Positions 15,469 to 24,846 of a DNA stretch of 48,054 nt are shown here, one piece after another. Each line of letters begins with the position of its first letter. Position 1 is the first letter of the stretch. The notes under the pieces are model-generated. The model made no database searches and was not told the origin of the DNA. It saw only the letters and a list, made by a program, of their open reading frames with translations. The stretch covers positions 1 to 48,054 of the forward strand of contig JALSQX010000042.1 in assembly GCA_026985075.1 (NCBI GenBank), given 5' to 3'. Made by a program: the position numbers and the translations under genes. The DNA is from Blastocatellia bacterium (lineage in GTDB: Bacteria > Acidobacteriota > Blastocatellia > HR10 > J050).

Positions 15469-18009
15469 TCACTTGACCACGACATTGACCAGTCGCTGCG
15501 GGATGACGATGATTTTAACCACCTGCTTTCCGTCGATGAACGACTGAACCTTTTGATCGGCCAGGGCGGCGCGTTCGTATTGTTCCCGCGATGCCTCGGG
15601 CGGCAGATAGATACGACTGCGCAGCTTCCCGTTCACCTGAACGGGAATCTCCAGCTTCTCTTCGCGCGTCAACGCCTCGTCGTATTGTGGCCAGCGCGTC
15701 TGGGTCAAGCTCTGGCGATGGCCCAGTCCTTGCCACATCTCTTCGGCGATGTGGGGCGCGAAAGGCGCCAGCATGACGACGAGGGCATCGATGGCCTCGC
15801 CGAGCACCGTGAGGTCCATTTCGCTGGCCGCCGTGACCTCGCCCAGGGCGGCATCGAAATCGTAAATGGCATTGAGCAATTCCATCAGTTTGGCGATCGC
15901 CGTGTTGAATTGATATCGCTGCTCGATATCGTTGGTCACGCCGCGGATTGTCTGGTGCGTCTTTCTCAATAACTGGCGCTGAGCTGGATTCAGCGCATCG
16001 ACGCGATCCATCGGGCGGGCATGATGTTCTCGTAATGCCCGATGCCACTTCCACACCAGCGCATAGACCCGACGCAGGAAGCGCGCCGCTCCTTCGACGC
16101 CTTCTTCTTGCCAGCGCAACTCGGCTTCCGGCGGAGCAGCGAATAACATGAACACGCGAACCGTGTCAGCCCCATAGATATTGACCATCTCATCGGGATC
16201 GACGCCATTGCCCAGCGACTTGGACATTTTCAGCCACTGCCCTTTCTTGGGCCCTTGCGTCACCAGGTTAGTGACCATGCCCTGCGTCAGGAGCTTCTTG
16301 ACCGGTTCGGAAAACTCGATGAGGCCGAGATCGCGCATGAAGCGCGTCCAGAACCGGGTGTAGAGCAGATGCATGACGGCGTGTTCGACGCCTCCAATAT
16401 ACTGTTCCACCGGCGTCCAGTAGCGAACGATTTCCCGGTCAAACGGCGCGCCATCGTTTTTCGGATCGCAGTAGCGGAAATAGTACCAGGACGAATCGAC
16501 GAACGTGTCCATCGTATCGGTATCGCGTCGGGCTGGCCCCTGGCATCGAGGGCAGTTCGTGTTGGCGAATTCCGGCACGTGGTCGAGCGGCGAGCCGCTC
16601 TCGCCGGTGAAGGGCGCGTCCTCGGGCAATCGAACCGGCAACTCGTCTTCGGGCACGGGGACGATCCCGCATCGAGGGCAATGGATCATGGGAATGGGCG
16701 TGCCCCAGTAGCGTTGCCGCGACAGTCCCCAGTCGCGCAGTTTATACTGAACCGAGGCCGTCCCAAACCCGTGCTCTTCGGCATAGGCCGTCATGCGGCG
16801 AATGGCCTCTTGGTTGGGCAATCCATCGAATGGCCCGGAATTGATGAGGACGCCCTCGCCCACGTAGGCCTCGGTCAGTTGGTCGAAGACGATGGGCTCC
16901 CCTCGCTCATTCAGTGGAGCGATGACCTGGCGAATGGGGAGGCCATACTTCTTGGCGAATTCGAAATCCCGCTGATCGTGCGCCGGGACCGACATGATGG
17001 CGCCGGTGCCGTACTCCATGAGGATGAAGTTGGCGATCCAGATCGGCACCCGCTCGTCGTTATAGGGGTTCCTGGCGAACAGCCCGGTATCCAGACCTTC
17101 TTTCTCCGCTTCCTCGGCCGAGCGCACGCGCCGATCTTGCTGCGCCAGACGGCGGCTCCAGGCCAGGATCTCCTCGCCACGTGGCGATCGTTCGGCCAGC
17201 GTCTTCACCAGCGGATGCTCCGGAGCCAGAATGACGGCGTTCGCCCCATAGATGGTGTCCACGCGAGTGGTGAACACGGTGATCTTTTCATCTCCGCCCT
17301 CCACGGGGAAGTCCACCATTGTCCCCTCGCTGCGGCCGATCCAATTGCGTTGCATGGTGATGACATTTTCCGGCCAGCCCTCCTCCAATTCGTTCAATCC
17401 ATCCAGCAGCTCTTCGGCATAGGCCGTGATGCGCGCAAACCACTGCTCCAATTCTCGCTGCTCGACCGGCGAGCCGCATCGCCAGCATCCTCCTTGCGCT
17501 TGCTCGTTGGAGAGCACCGTCTGGCATCGTGGACACCAGTTGACCGGGGATCGCTTGCGGTAGACGAGGCCCCGTTCGTACATCTTGAGGAAGAACCACT
17601 GATTCCAGCGATAATATTCGGGCGTGTGCGAAGCGATCTCGCGCCGCCAGTCGTAACTGAAGCCCATGCGCTGGAGCTGCCGGCGCATGTAAGCGATATT
17701 CTCTTCGGTCCACTTGGCCGGATGAATCCCGTGCTGGATCGCCGCCTGCTCGGCGGGTTGGCCAAATGAATCCCACCCCATAGGGTGGAGCACGTTATAC
17801 CCTCGCATGCGCTTGTACCAGGAGAGCGCATCGCCGATCGAATAATTGCGGACATGTCCCATGTGGATGCGCCCCGATGGATAAGGGAGCATCTCCAGAC
17901 AGTAGAACTTCGGTTTGCGCGGATCAGGATCCACTTCGAAGGCGCGCATCTCGGCCCAGCGTTTCTGCCACTTCTCCTCGATCTCCTGGGCGAAGTACTT
18001 TTCTCTCAT
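15469..18009 (-). CDS. leuS: Leucyl-tRNA synthetase
   Basis: Charges tRNA-Leu with leucine in the cytoplasm. The 846-residue class I synthetase has the HIGH motif as HMGH at 49-52, a zinc knob (CPRC/CWRC), the CP1 editing domain in the middle with GTGAIMSVPAHDQRD, the LeuS-specific QYIGGVEHAVMHLLY, and KMSKSLGNG. A C-terminal anticodon-binding region and appended domain end it. Length and order are typical. It leads the operon leuS-lptE-holA-zinc ribbon-sirtuin from a promoter at 18051-18079. Confidence 0.98.
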   Translation of the reverse strand: MREKYFAQEIEEKWQKRWAEMRAFEVDPDPRKPKFYCLEMLPYPSGRIHMGHVRNYSIGDALSWYKRMRGYNVLHPMGWDSFGQPAEQAAIQHGIHPAKWTEENIAYMRRQLQRMGFSYDWRREIASHTPEYYRWNQWFFLKMYERGLVYRKRSPVNWCPRCQTVLSNEQAQGGCWRCGSPVEQRELEQWFARITAYAEELLDGLNELEEGWPENVITMQRNWIGRSEGTMVDFPVEGGDEKITVFTTRVDTIYGANAVILAPEHPLVKTLAERSPRGEEILAWSRRLAQQDRRVRSAEEAEKEGLDTGLFARNPYNDERVPIWIANFILMEYGTGAIMSVPAHDQRDFEFAKKYGLPIRQVIAPLNERGEPIVFDQLTEAYVGEGVLINSGPFDGLPNQEAIRRMTAYAEEHGFGTASVQYKLRDWGLSRQRYWGTPIPMIHCPRCGIVPVPEDELPVRLPEDAPFTGESGSPLDHVPEFANTNCPRCQGPARRDTDTMDTFVDSSWYYFRYCDPKNDGAPFDREIVRYWTPVEQYIGGVEHAVMHLLYTRFWTRFMRDLGLIEFSEPVKKLLTQGMVTNLVTQGPKKGQWLKMSKSLGNGVDPDEMVNIYGADTVRVFMLFAAPPEAELRWQEEGVEGAARFLRRVYALVWKWHRALREHHARPMDRVDALNPAQRQLLRKTHQTIRGVTNDIEQRYQFNTAIAKLMELLNAIYDFDAALGEVTAASEMDLTVLGEAIDALVVMLAPFAPHIAEEMWQGLGHRQSLTQTRWPQYDEALTREEKLEIPVQVNGKLRSRIYLPPEASREQYERAALADQKVQSFIDGKQVVKIIVIPQRLVNVVVK

Positions 18010-18050
18010 AACTCGTTTCTCGCGTCGATGCTCGATCGTCTCAAGATGGA

Positions 18051-18079
18051 ATTATACGGCGATCAATGAGCGAGGGCAA
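18051..18079 (-). promoter_or_regulatory. leuS operon promoter
   Basis: On the minus strand TTGCCC (18079-18074), a 17 bp spacer and a perfect TATAAT (18056-18051) lie 42 bp upstream of the leuS ATG. The expected leader is about 35 nt with no room for a T-box. Confidence 0.65.
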
Positions 18080-18088
18080 CGACCGCGC

Positions 18089-18103
18089 TCCGACACTGTC
18101 GGA
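18089..18103. repeat. Palindrome between the aminotransferase gene and leuS
   Basis: TCCGACA, one C, then TGTCGGA forms a perfect palindrome flanked by GCGC on both sides. It is 31 bp past the aminotransferase stop and just upstream of the leuS -35 box. It could be an operator for leuS or part of a terminator for the aminotransferase transcript; no U-tract is visible. Confidence 0.4.
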
Positions 18104-18134
18104 CGAGCGCCGGCCGGTGTTCCTCGGCTTTCGT

Positions 18135-19415
18135 CTACCTCGTCACAGCGAACGCTTCGTCCAGGGCCGTCACCAGTTGATCGATATGGTCCTCGGTAGC
18201 GATGAGCGGTGGACCAATCCGGATCACGTTTCCATAGAGTCCTCCACGACCGATGAGTACACCTCGTTTTTTCGTCTCCTCGAAAATCTGCATCACGGCG
18301 CGAGGGTGCGGCTCTTTGGTCTGGCGATCTTTGACCAGCTCGATGCCCTGCATGAGTCCCAGACCGCGGACATCGCCGATGAGCGGATATTTCGCCTTCA
18401 ATTCATCGAGCCGACCTCTGAGATAATTGCCAACTCGGCGAGCCCGCTGGGGCACGTCGTTCTCTTCCATAAAGCGGATCGTCGCCAACGCCGCCGCGCA
18501 GGTGACCGGATTGCCCCCGAACGTCGAGAAGGTGAGCGATGGATAGGCATCGGCGATCTCGGCCGTGGCGATCGTCGCGCCGATGGGAAGGCCATTGGCC
18601 AGACCTTTGGCGAAGGTCATCACCTCCGGCCGAACGTCCCAATGCTCGATCCCGAACCACCGTCCCGTCCGTCCCCATCCCGTCTGCACCTCATCGCAAA
18701 TGAAAATACCTCCATAGCGATGGATGATGGCGGTGACCTCCTTGAAGTATTCCTCAGGCGGCGTGATGTATCCGCCGACGCCCAGAATGGGTTCGGCGAT
18801 GAGGGCAGCGACCGCGCCCGAAGTGCTCGTCTGAATGAGTTCCTCGACGTCCCGGGCACAAGCCAGATCGCACGAAGGATAGGTCAACCGGAAGGGACAC
18901 CGGTAGCAGTAAGGCGCCGGAGCATGAACGACGCCGGGAACGTAGATGCCGTGTCGCCAGGGCGCTTGTCCCGTGAGGCTCATCGCGCTCGGCGACCGCC
19001 CGCTGTATCCGTGTCGGAGGGCGATGATCTCCTGACGTCCAGTGTACAGCCGGGCCAGCACCAGTGCCGTATCGTTCGCTTCGGTGCCGCTGTTGGTGAA
19101 AAAACTTTTTTGCAGATTCCCGGGGGTCCGGACGGCCAGTTTCTCGGCCAACTCCACTTGTGGGCGGGTGACGTACAGCGTCGAGGTATGCGTGATGGCG
19201 TTCAGTTGTTCGATGATGGCGCGATTCACCTGTGGATTGGCGTGCCCCACGCTGACGGTGAGGACGCCGCCAAAACAGTCGAGATATGTATGGCCCTGAT
19301 CATCCCAGACGTACATGCCCTCGCCCCGTTGGAGCACGAGGGGGCGCTGATAGTACGTGCCGACGGCGGGGAAGAGATACTGTTTCTGTTTATTGATGAG
19401 GTCATGAGGTTGCAC
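18135..19415 (-). CDS. Class III aminotransferase (AGXT2-like)
   Basis: A PLP enzyme of 426 residues. The PLP lysine is K270 in TFAKGLANGLP, after ICDEVQTGWGRTGRW, which holds the cofactor Asp. NSGTEANDTALVLA binds the phosphate. The CYRCPF segment in the mid region and the overall sequence resemble alanine-glyoxylate / beta-aminoisobutyrate-pyruvate transaminases (AGXT2 type), though 4-aminobutyrate or ornithine-type substrates cannot be excluded. The start is GTG 19415, supported by AAAGGAGGG upstream. A longer in-frame extension to 19655 has low complexity and no homology-like features. It may be paired in catabolism with the beta-hydroxyacid dehydrogenase at 22.8 kb, but this is speculation. 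Confidence 0.85.
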   Translation of the reverse strand: MQPHDLINKQKQYLFPAVGTYYQRPLVLQRGEGMYVWDDQGHTYLDCFGGVLTVSVGHANPQVNRAIIEQLNAITHTSTLYVTRPQVELAEKLAVRTPGNLQKSFFTNSGTEANDTALVLARLYTGRQEIIALRHGYSGRSPSAMSLTGQAPWRHGIYVPGVVHAPAPYCYRCPFRLTYPSCDLACARDVEELIQTSTSGAVAALIAEPILGVGGYITPPEEYFKEVTAIIHRYGGIFICDEVQTGWGRTGRWFGIEHWDVRPEVMTFAKGLANGLPIGATIATAEIADAYPSLTFSTFGGNPVTCAAALATIRFMEENDVPQRARRVGNYLRGRLDELKAKYPLIGDVRGLGLMQGIELVKDRQTKEPHPRAVMQIFEETKKRGVLIGRGGLYGNVIRIGPPLIATEDHIDQLVTALDEAFAVTR

Positions 19416-19591
19416 GAACGTTCCCTCCTTTCGGGTCACCCGACGGTGACCATTGTGCTCTTTGAACACCTCTGACTCGACCCCGGCGGCTCGCGCGCCG
19501 ATATTCCCCGGAGAGACGCGATTCCGCCCGAACGTTTCGATCCTCGCGTGCCCGCATGGCCCCCCCGTTGGACGGGCGTCCGCCCGGCGAG

Positions 19592-21169
19592 TCACACCGT
19601 CTCTCCCCGCAAGATCGCCGGAATCGTGAGGAGCATGATCTTGAAATCCAGCCACAGGGACCAGTTTTCAATGTAGTAAATGTCCAGTTCGACCATCTTG
19701 TCGAACGGCAGTCGATTGCGGCCGCTCACCTGCCACAATCCGGTCATGCCCGGTTTCACGTCCAATCGTTTTCGATGCCACTCCGAATACTGTTCCACTT
19801 CATACGGGATGGGCGGCCGCGGACCGACGATACTCATCTCGCCCTTCAAGACATTGAATAACTGAGGCAACTCGTCCAGGCTGTAGCGTCTGAGAATGCG
19901 TCCTACGCTGGTGATGCGGTCATCATCGGCGACCTTCCCATAGAGTCGCTCGCCATCGGGTCGAGCGGCGATCTCTCCCTGAATCAACTGGCGCATATGC
20001 TGGCGGTGCGGTTCATCGTCGGCATCGAGGCGCATGGTCCTGAACTTATAGCAAGTGAAGACGCGCCCGTCCATGCCCACCCGTTCCTGACGGAAGAGCA
20101 CGGGGCCGGGCGAGTCCCATTTGATGAGGCAATAGATGATCACCAATAATGGACTCAGGAGCACGAGGCCCAAAGTCGCCATGATGATATCGGCCGTTCG
20201 TTTCAAATAGCGGTTGGGTCCGCTGAGCGGCTCCTGGAAGAGTTTGAGCATGGGCAGCGCCCCGAGCTGACCGATGTCCGTCTTCCGTGGCAGCGTGTGG
20301 AGCAGGCTGGGGACCATACTGAATCTCGTTCGACGATAACGCCAGCTCTTCATGATGGTTTCGAAGAGGAGGCGCGGGGAAATGTTCGGATCGGTGATGA
20401 ATACTTCTTCGATGCCAAAGGTTCGGATGATCTCGGGTAACTCGTGGAGGCGCCCGATGACCGGATATGCTCCCAATGACGTGCCAGCCCCTGGACGAGA
20501 AGACTCCTGACTGGTGACGAGGCCGATGATCCGATAACCGAGCTGTGGCCGCGCCGCGATTTCTCGCAGGCAGATGTCGGCCAGATCGCCCTGACCCACG
20601 ATGATGGAAGAGATCAAATTGCGTCCTCGGCGCCGCAGGTGAAGTTGCACGCCTCGCACCAGGCCGCGCGACGTCCAGTATCCGAGAAGCGCCAGTCCCC
20701 AGTCCAGTAGAAACACGCCGCGCGAATAGGAGTATTGACGATATTCGAAAAAGCCGCGATACATGAACGTCATCACAATAATGACGAGCGAGGCCAGCGT
20801 GACGGCTTCGAAGATCCGCACGCCATCGTCCAGGATCGAGAATTCGCCTTTGAGCTCATAGAGCCGCTTCCAGCGAAGAGCCAGGAGGCGAACGACCGGC
20901 ACGATGAGGAAAAGATGCCAGTAGGGCCGAAACGCCGGCCAGGAGATCGTCTCCACCAACTCGATCGGATTCAGTAGATGCCACACGTCGGCGGGATCGG
21001 GAATGTGATTCAAGACGCGTAGCCGATAGGCGAACAGGAACGCGCCCCAGGCAATGATCACATCCCCCAGGAGGAGAGCCGCCTGAGCGGCAACGAGAAA
21101 AAGCGTCGAGCGACTCTCCCAAGCTCGCTCGATCGCTTTTGCCTGCGCCGCCCCCACTGCATGGGCCAT
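19592..21169 (-). CDS. Polyprenyl-phosphate sugar-1-phosphotransferase (WcaJ/WbaP-like)
   Basis: Begins exopolysaccharide or glycan assembly by moving a sugar-1-phosphate from a nucleotide sugar to undecaprenyl phosphate. The 525 residues show four or five N-terminal TM segments, a CoA-binding-like cytoplasmic domain (IIVGQGDLADICLREIA) and the C-terminal sugar-transferase domain: KRTADIIMATLGLVLLSPLL, FRQERVGMDGRVFTCYKFRT, RRYSLDELPQLFNVLKG and SIVGPRPPIPYE. It runs as a single gene after its own promoter. No other polysaccharide genes are adjacent, so the product is unknown. Confidence 0.93.
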   Translation of the reverse strand: MAHAVGAAQAKAIERAWESRSTLFLVAAQAALLLGDVIIAWGAFLFAYRLRVLNHIPDPADVWHLLNPIELVETISWPAFRPYWHLFLIVPVVRLLALRWKRLYELKGEFSILDDGVRIFEAVTLASLVIIVMTFMYRGFFEYRQYSYSRGVFLLDWGLALLGYWTSRGLVRGVQLHLRRRGRNLISSIIVGQGDLADICLREIAARPQLGYRIIGLVTSQESSRPGAGTSLGAYPVIGRLHELPEIIRTFGIEEVFITDPNISPRLLFETIMKSWRYRRTRFSMVPSLLHTLPRKTDIGQLGALPMLKLFQEPLSGPNRYLKRTADIIMATLGLVLLSPLLVIIYCLIKWDSPGPVLFRQERVGMDGRVFTCYKFRTMRLDADDEPHRQHMRQLIQGEIAARPDGERLYGKVADDDRITSVGRILRRYSLDELPQLFNVLKGEMSIVGPRPPIPYEVEQYSEWHRKRLDVKPGMTGLWQVSGRNRLPFDKMVELDIYYIENWSLWLDFKIMLLTIPAILRGETV

Positions 21170-21177
21170 AGGCTGGC

Positions 21178-21207
21178 ATTATACCCAGCCACACTGAGCG
21201 GGAGCAA
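21178..21207 (-). promoter_or_regulatory. Promoter of the sugar transferase, probably leaderless
   Basis: On the minus strand a perfect TATAAT (21183-21178) is preceded after 18 bp by TTGCTC (21207-21202). Transcription would start about 7 nt downstream of the -10, which is at or next to the ATG at 21169. No ribosome binding site precedes that ATG, which agrees with a leaderless mRNA. Confidence 0.5.
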
Positions 21208-21303
21208 GATGCCGGTGCTCCCCGCCCATCTCCTCGCACTCGAGATGACCGACGATCGGCGACTCTCCCGAACCGCCGGGAGCGCATCGATCCGGGAGAG
21301 CGT

Positions 21304-22458
21304 TCAGGGAATCCGCGCCGGTCTCAATCGGATGTAATCGAGCAGACCGAGATCAAAATAGGTGCGATATTCGCCCGCTTCGTAAATCTGGACGAATCGA
21401 TCCATGCGCTGAAGCAGTGTGGTGATGAAGTATCCCGGCAGGGCTTCGGGATGCCGGTGGCCGAATCCCACATAGGCCCGAATGATGAGGCTGTGTTCGT
21501 CGCGCGGAAGGCTCTTGACGTTTTCGACGAAAGCCGAGAATCGTCCCTGCTGGAGGAGATAGAACTCCACATTGGACGTATAGAACGCCGATACCTGCTC
21601 TCCCCATCGACGCACATGGTCGCCAATGGCGCGGAGGGCCTTGGGGCCAGCGAAATCGCCAGTCACCGGGATGATCAGATTTCGCTCCTGGAGCCGCTTG
21701 ACGAACTGGAAGGCTTCCTCCGAGGCGAGAAAGCTCCGCTGACGCCCGTAAAGATCGGTCTCCACGAGCAACTGCCTGAGCGTGGGAAACCAGCGCCAGG
21801 AGCGCCTCAAGTGCGACTGATAGCGGAGATCGAGTCCGGATCGATAAAAGTTGCTGTAAATGAAGTCGATGCGATTCTGATCGTCAGGGGTCAGGTCGAA
21901 CCGGAATCGATGCGCAATGAGCTCGTAGACGCGTCTCAAATTGGCCTGGTAATAAAGTCGATCGGGAGGGAGGCCATCCATCACCTCGACGAGTTCGTCG
22001 ATGGAGATCTGTTCCCATCGTCGATGCTCTCGAGGTAATGGACGACTGAGGAGGAGCGAGAGATACTCGGCGCGATGACGGGCCATGATGAATAAGGCCT
22101 TAAAGAGCAGATGTTGGAGCAGATTATCGCGCCGGATATCGAGGATGAACGCGCGCACCGGGCGAATCTGGGCGATGTAGGTGAAATTCTGCTCCGGTCC
22201 AACGCCGATGTACACGCCACCATGGAGATTCAATTCGTCGAGCTTATTCAACACCTTCTGGTATCCCAATTCATTGGACACCAGATTGTCGCTGGGAAAG
22301 TATCCCCCTTCTTCGGAGAGCTCAGCGATGAGCTGCGCGAATGGAGGGGACTGGGGAAGGTTGACTTTGGGAACGCAACTCCAGAGCAGCGCCGCCAGTA
22401 CCGACAACGTCAACAGCGCCCGGATCACCGTGCTCCTGGTGATGCGCCGCTCCATCAT
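21304..22458 (-). CDS. Predicted lipoprotein, possibly LIC_10091-like
   Basis: A 384-residue exported protein. The N-terminal signal ends in LAALLWSC, a usable lipobox with the cysteine near residue 28. The following LIAELSEEGGYFPSDNLVSNE and GGVYIGVGPEQNFTYIA, then VRAFILDIRRDN, recall an uncharacterised family I know as LIC_10091-like proteins, which have a methyltransferase-like fold; the match is from memory. The GVGP segment in such a fold would sit near the nucleotide-binding loop. No catalytic assignment can be made. It is flanked by the sugar transferase gene downstream and a gene-free stretch upstream. Confidence 0.65.
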   Translation of the reverse strand: MMERRITRSTVIRALLTLSVLAALLWSCVPKVNLPQSPPFAQLIAELSEEGGYFPSDNLVSNELGYQKVLNKLDELNLHGGVYIGVGPEQNFTYIAQIRPVRAFILDIRRDNLLQHLLFKALFIMARHRAEYLSLLLSRPLPREHRRWEQISIDELVEVMDGLPPDRLYYQANLRRVYELIAHRFRFDLTPDDQNRIDFIYSNFYRSGLDLRYQSHLRRSWRWFPTLRQLLVETDLYGRQRSFLASEEAFQFVKRLQERNLIIPVTGDFAGPKALRAIGDHVRRWGEQVSAFYTSNVEFYLLQQGRFSAFVENVKSLPRDEHSLIIRAYVGFGHRHPEALPGYFITTLLQRMDRFVQIYEAGEYRTYFDLGLLDYIRLRPARIP

Positions 22459-22799
22459 ATGGAGGTTACTTTAGCTGGAACGCCCTCGGCGATCAAGGAT
22501 TCTGGGAGTTCATCCATCGATGCATTCGAGGACGCCGATCGGGCGTAAAGCGTCTCCAATGGGACGCGATATCATGTGTGGCGCAAGACGGCATCGTGCG
22601 CTCTTCTCTCCCAAGAGGTAAAGCCTGGAGCCCGTTCATCATCTTTCCGGCCATCGATAAAACCCGTATTTCCCCTTCACGGCGGGCTCGTGTTCGCGAG
22701 CGATTCTCCGCGAAGAGGAGAACGGGAAGGCCCGTCATAGGTCCTCGCCAGACCTTGCGATGAGGGCCGGACCACCTCCACGGCGAGTGGGAGTGAAGC
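22459..22799. other. Gene-free interval
   Basis: About 340 bp between the lipoprotein gene and the dehydrogenase gene. Only short overlapping frames without ribosome binding sites are present. I see no RNA gene, strong hairpin or promoter of good quality. Confidence 0.5.
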
Positions 22800-23663
22800 T
22801 CACTCGTAGATGTTGATCAATCCCTGTGTTCCTTGCTCGCCGAACCCTTTGGTGACAGCCTCGGTGAACAAAGAGTAAGCCAATCGGGCACCGGGCAGAT
22901 CATCTCCGATATGCTCGATCCACTCCAGGACCAGGCGGAGGTCCTTCTGCTGCAACTTGATCATGAACCCGGGAGAAAAATCGCCTTCCAGCACTTTGGG
23001 ACCCAGATGCGTCAACATCCAAGAACCAGCAGCGCCACTGGACACGACCTCCAACACGCGCTCGAGATCCAATCCGGCTTTCCTGGCCAGATGAAGTCCT
23101 TCGGTCATGGCGACGATGTTCAAAGCGGCGATCACCTGATTGACCATCTTGGCGCGTTGACCGCAGCCGGATTCCCCCAGATAAACGATGCGCTCACCCA
23201 GAGCTTCGAAGATGGAGCGACAGCGCTCAAACGTCGGTCGATCTCCTCCCACCATGATGGTCAACGTTCCTTGGACGGCCCCCCGCTGTCCCCCGCTGAT
23301 GGGGGCATCGAGCATCTGACATCCCTTTTCCCTCAGCTTCTCGGCGAATGTCACCGTAGCATCGGCCGATATGGTGCTCATGTCGATGACGACTTTTCCC
23401 GGCGCGAGGCCATCCCAGACGCCATGGGGAGCGAACAACACGTGCTCGACATCGGGAGTGTCCGAAACGACGGTGATGATGACATCGCTCCGCTGCGCCA
23501 ACTCGGCGGGCGATGACGCCTCTGTGGCTCCCGCCGCCACCAGCGGTTGACACTTGGATCGCGTTCTGTTGAACACGGTCAAAGGAAATCCCGCTCGTAA
23601 CAGATTTTGCGCCATCGGCTGTCCCATGATGCCCAATCCGATGAAACCGATTTTCTCTCTCAT
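22800..23663 (-). CDS. Beta-hydroxyacid dehydrogenase (GarR/3-hydroxyisobutyrate type)
   Basis: An NAD(P)-dependent oxidoreductase of 287 residues. The Rossmann motif GFIGLGIMGQPMAQNLL, the NADP-suggesting FNRTRSK, the substrate loop DAPISGGQRGA and the catalytic lysine region GCGQRAKMVNQVI are all in order. The family includes tartronate-semialdehyde reductase, 3-hydroxyisobutyrate dehydrogenase and glyoxylate/succinic-semialdehyde reductases; the sequence alone does not decide. ATG 23663 follows GGAGGATGGAG. It stands alone on the minus strand. Confidence 0.9.
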   Translation of the reverse strand: MREKIGFIGLGIMGQPMAQNLLRAGFPLTVFNRTRSKCQPLVAAGATEASSPAELAQRSDVIITVVSDTPDVEHVLFAPHGVWDGLAPGKVVIDMSTISADATVTFAEKLREKGCQMLDAPISGGQRGAVQGTLTIMVGGDRPTFERCRSIFEALGERIVYLGESGCGQRAKMVNQVIAALNIVAMTEGLHLARKAGLDLERVLEVVSSGAAGSWMLTHLGPKVLEGDFSPGFMIKLQQKDLRLVLEWIEHIGDDLPGARLAYSLFTEAVTKGFGEQGTQGLINIYE

Positions 23664-23740
23664 CGCTCCATCCTCCCTGTGCCGCCCAATTCTAATCCAG
23701 GGACACTCATTTTTCTATGGGGTTGGATTTTTTCGGTGTG

Positions 23741-23758
23741 GCTATCAAAAGTGATAGC
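23741..23758. promoter_or_regulatory. Inverted repeat upstream of the dehydrogenase gene
   Basis: GCTATCA, loop AAAG, TGATAGC makes a perfect 7 bp stem about 80 bp upstream of the dehydrogenase start and between two divergent genes. It could be an operator for either. An AT-rich stretch adjoins it. Confidence 0.4.
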
Positions 23759-23903
23759 GCCCCATCAGCTCTCAGAGACAGGCTTCTCTCTCAGAGCTCG
23801 AGGGGATGAGGCATCGATTCCATGGAGCATCTGTTGGGCTCCCGTCTGGCGCCCCCTGGCGAGTCCGAACGTCCGACTGTCGCACCGGCTTTGAGGGTTC
23901 AGC

Positions 23904-23933
23904 TTGACAGTCGAAGGCCGATCTGACTACCTT
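23904..23933 (+). promoter_or_regulatory. Promoter of the Ni/Co transporter gene
   Basis: TTGACA (23904-23909) and TACCTT (23928-23933) are 18 bp apart. The start of transcription would fall near 23940, on top of the first in-frame ATG (23942), which argues that translation begins further downstream. Confidence 0.5.
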
Positions 23934-24019
23934 AGACGACCATGATCATGACGATAGAGAGGATGTCGGTGGTGGCCAGCTTTTTCCACTGGCTTTGGGT
24001 GGGCGCTGGTGAGGTGTCG

Positions 24020-24751
24020 ATGATATTCGATGCCCGGACCGAAATGGTGTTGGGGTTGGGATTCATCCTCGGCTTGAAGCATGCGCTGGATGCGGATCAT
24101 CTTGTCGCCGTCTCCACCATCGTGAGCGAGCATCACAGCCTGATCCGATCGTCGTTGATCGGAGCGTTCTGGGGAGTCGGTCACACGCTCTCGCTTCTTC
24201 TGGTGGGTCTGGTGGTCATTGGCCTGCGGGTGACCATTCCCGAGCGCGTAGCGCTGGGATTGGAATTCGCCGTGGCCGTGATGTTGGTCCTGTTGGGGGC
24301 GAGCGTGTTGTACAAGGCGGTGCGACTGAAACTGCACGTTCATGCGCATCTGCATCCGACCGAGCGGGGGCTCAAAAAGCATACGCACGTCCACGTCCAC
24401 GTCGCCGAAACGCATCATCACGGGGAGCATCAACACTTCCTCACTCAGGCTCGACGTCCCCTGTTAGTGGGAATGGTACATGGATTGGCCGGAAGCGCGG
24501 CGCTCATGTTACTCGTGCTCACGACGATTTCCTCGCCGTGGCTGGCGCTCATATATATCGGCGTATTCGGCGTCGGGTCCATCGGAGGGATGCTGGTCAT
24601 GAGTTCGCTCATTGGATTGCCGTTCGTGTGGACGGCTCGACGCTTCGATGGGCTTCATCGAGCGATCAGGCTCACTGCCGGAATGTTCAGCATCATCTTC
24701 GGATTCTATCTGGGCTGGCAGATTGGCTTTCACGAGGGGTTGTTCCGGTGA
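24020..24751 (+). CDS. NiCoT/UreH-like nickel or cobalt transporter
   Basis: An inner-membrane transporter of 243 residues from the chosen start, with about six TM segments. The hallmark LGLKHALDADHLVAVSTIVS corresponds to the metal-binding HX4DH helix of nickel/cobalt permeases; FWGVGHTLSL and LVGMVHGLAGSAALML are the other family motifs. A central His-rich loop (HVHVHVAETHHHGEHQH) fits metal handling. I chose ATG 24020 because GGTGAGGTG lies upstream and the promoter makes earlier ATGs (23942, 23963) nearly leaderless. Ni2+ versus Co2+ cannot be told. No metalloenzyme or cobalamin gene is adjacent. Confidence 0.85.
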   Translation: MIFDARTEMVLGLGFILGLKHALDADHLVAVSTIVSEHHSLIRSSLIGAFWGVGHTLSLLLVGLVVIGLRVTIPERVALGLEFAVAVMLVLLGASVLYKAVRLKLHVHAHLHPTERGLKKHTHVHVHVAETHHHGEHQHFLTQARRPLLVGMVHGLAGSAALMLLVLTTISSPWLALIYIGVFGVGSIGGMLVMSSLIGLPFVWTARRFDGLHRAIRLTAGMFSIIFGFYLGWQIGFHEGLFR

Positions 24752-24793
24752 CGCCTCGAAGAGCCCGGTTCTCACTTTCATCATGAAATGCCC

Positions 24794-24823
24794 TTGACAG
24801 CCAGCCCGATTCCGCATTTAACT
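24794..24823 (+). promoter_or_regulatory. Promoter of the his operon
   Basis: TTGACA (24794-24799), 18 bp, TTAACT (24818-24823). The transcript would start near 24830, just before ATG 24847, so the leader is too short for a histidine attenuator. Confidence 0.5.
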
Positions 24824-24846
24824 TTGAGTTTTTGTCATTGAGAGTC

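Noticed and set aside
16255-17769. Long plus-strand frame of 504 codons opposite leuS
   Set aside because: It is fully antisense to a textbook leucyl-tRNA synthetase, has no recognisable motif, and arises from the GC-rich codon pattern.
18066-19475. Plus-strand frame of 469 codons opposite the aminotransferase
   Set aside because: Antisense shadow of a gene with intact PLP motifs; no ribosome binding site or family features.
19416-19655. N-terminal extension of the class III aminotransferase
   Set aside because: The GTG at 19415 has a strong ribosome binding site and the extension shows no family similarity.
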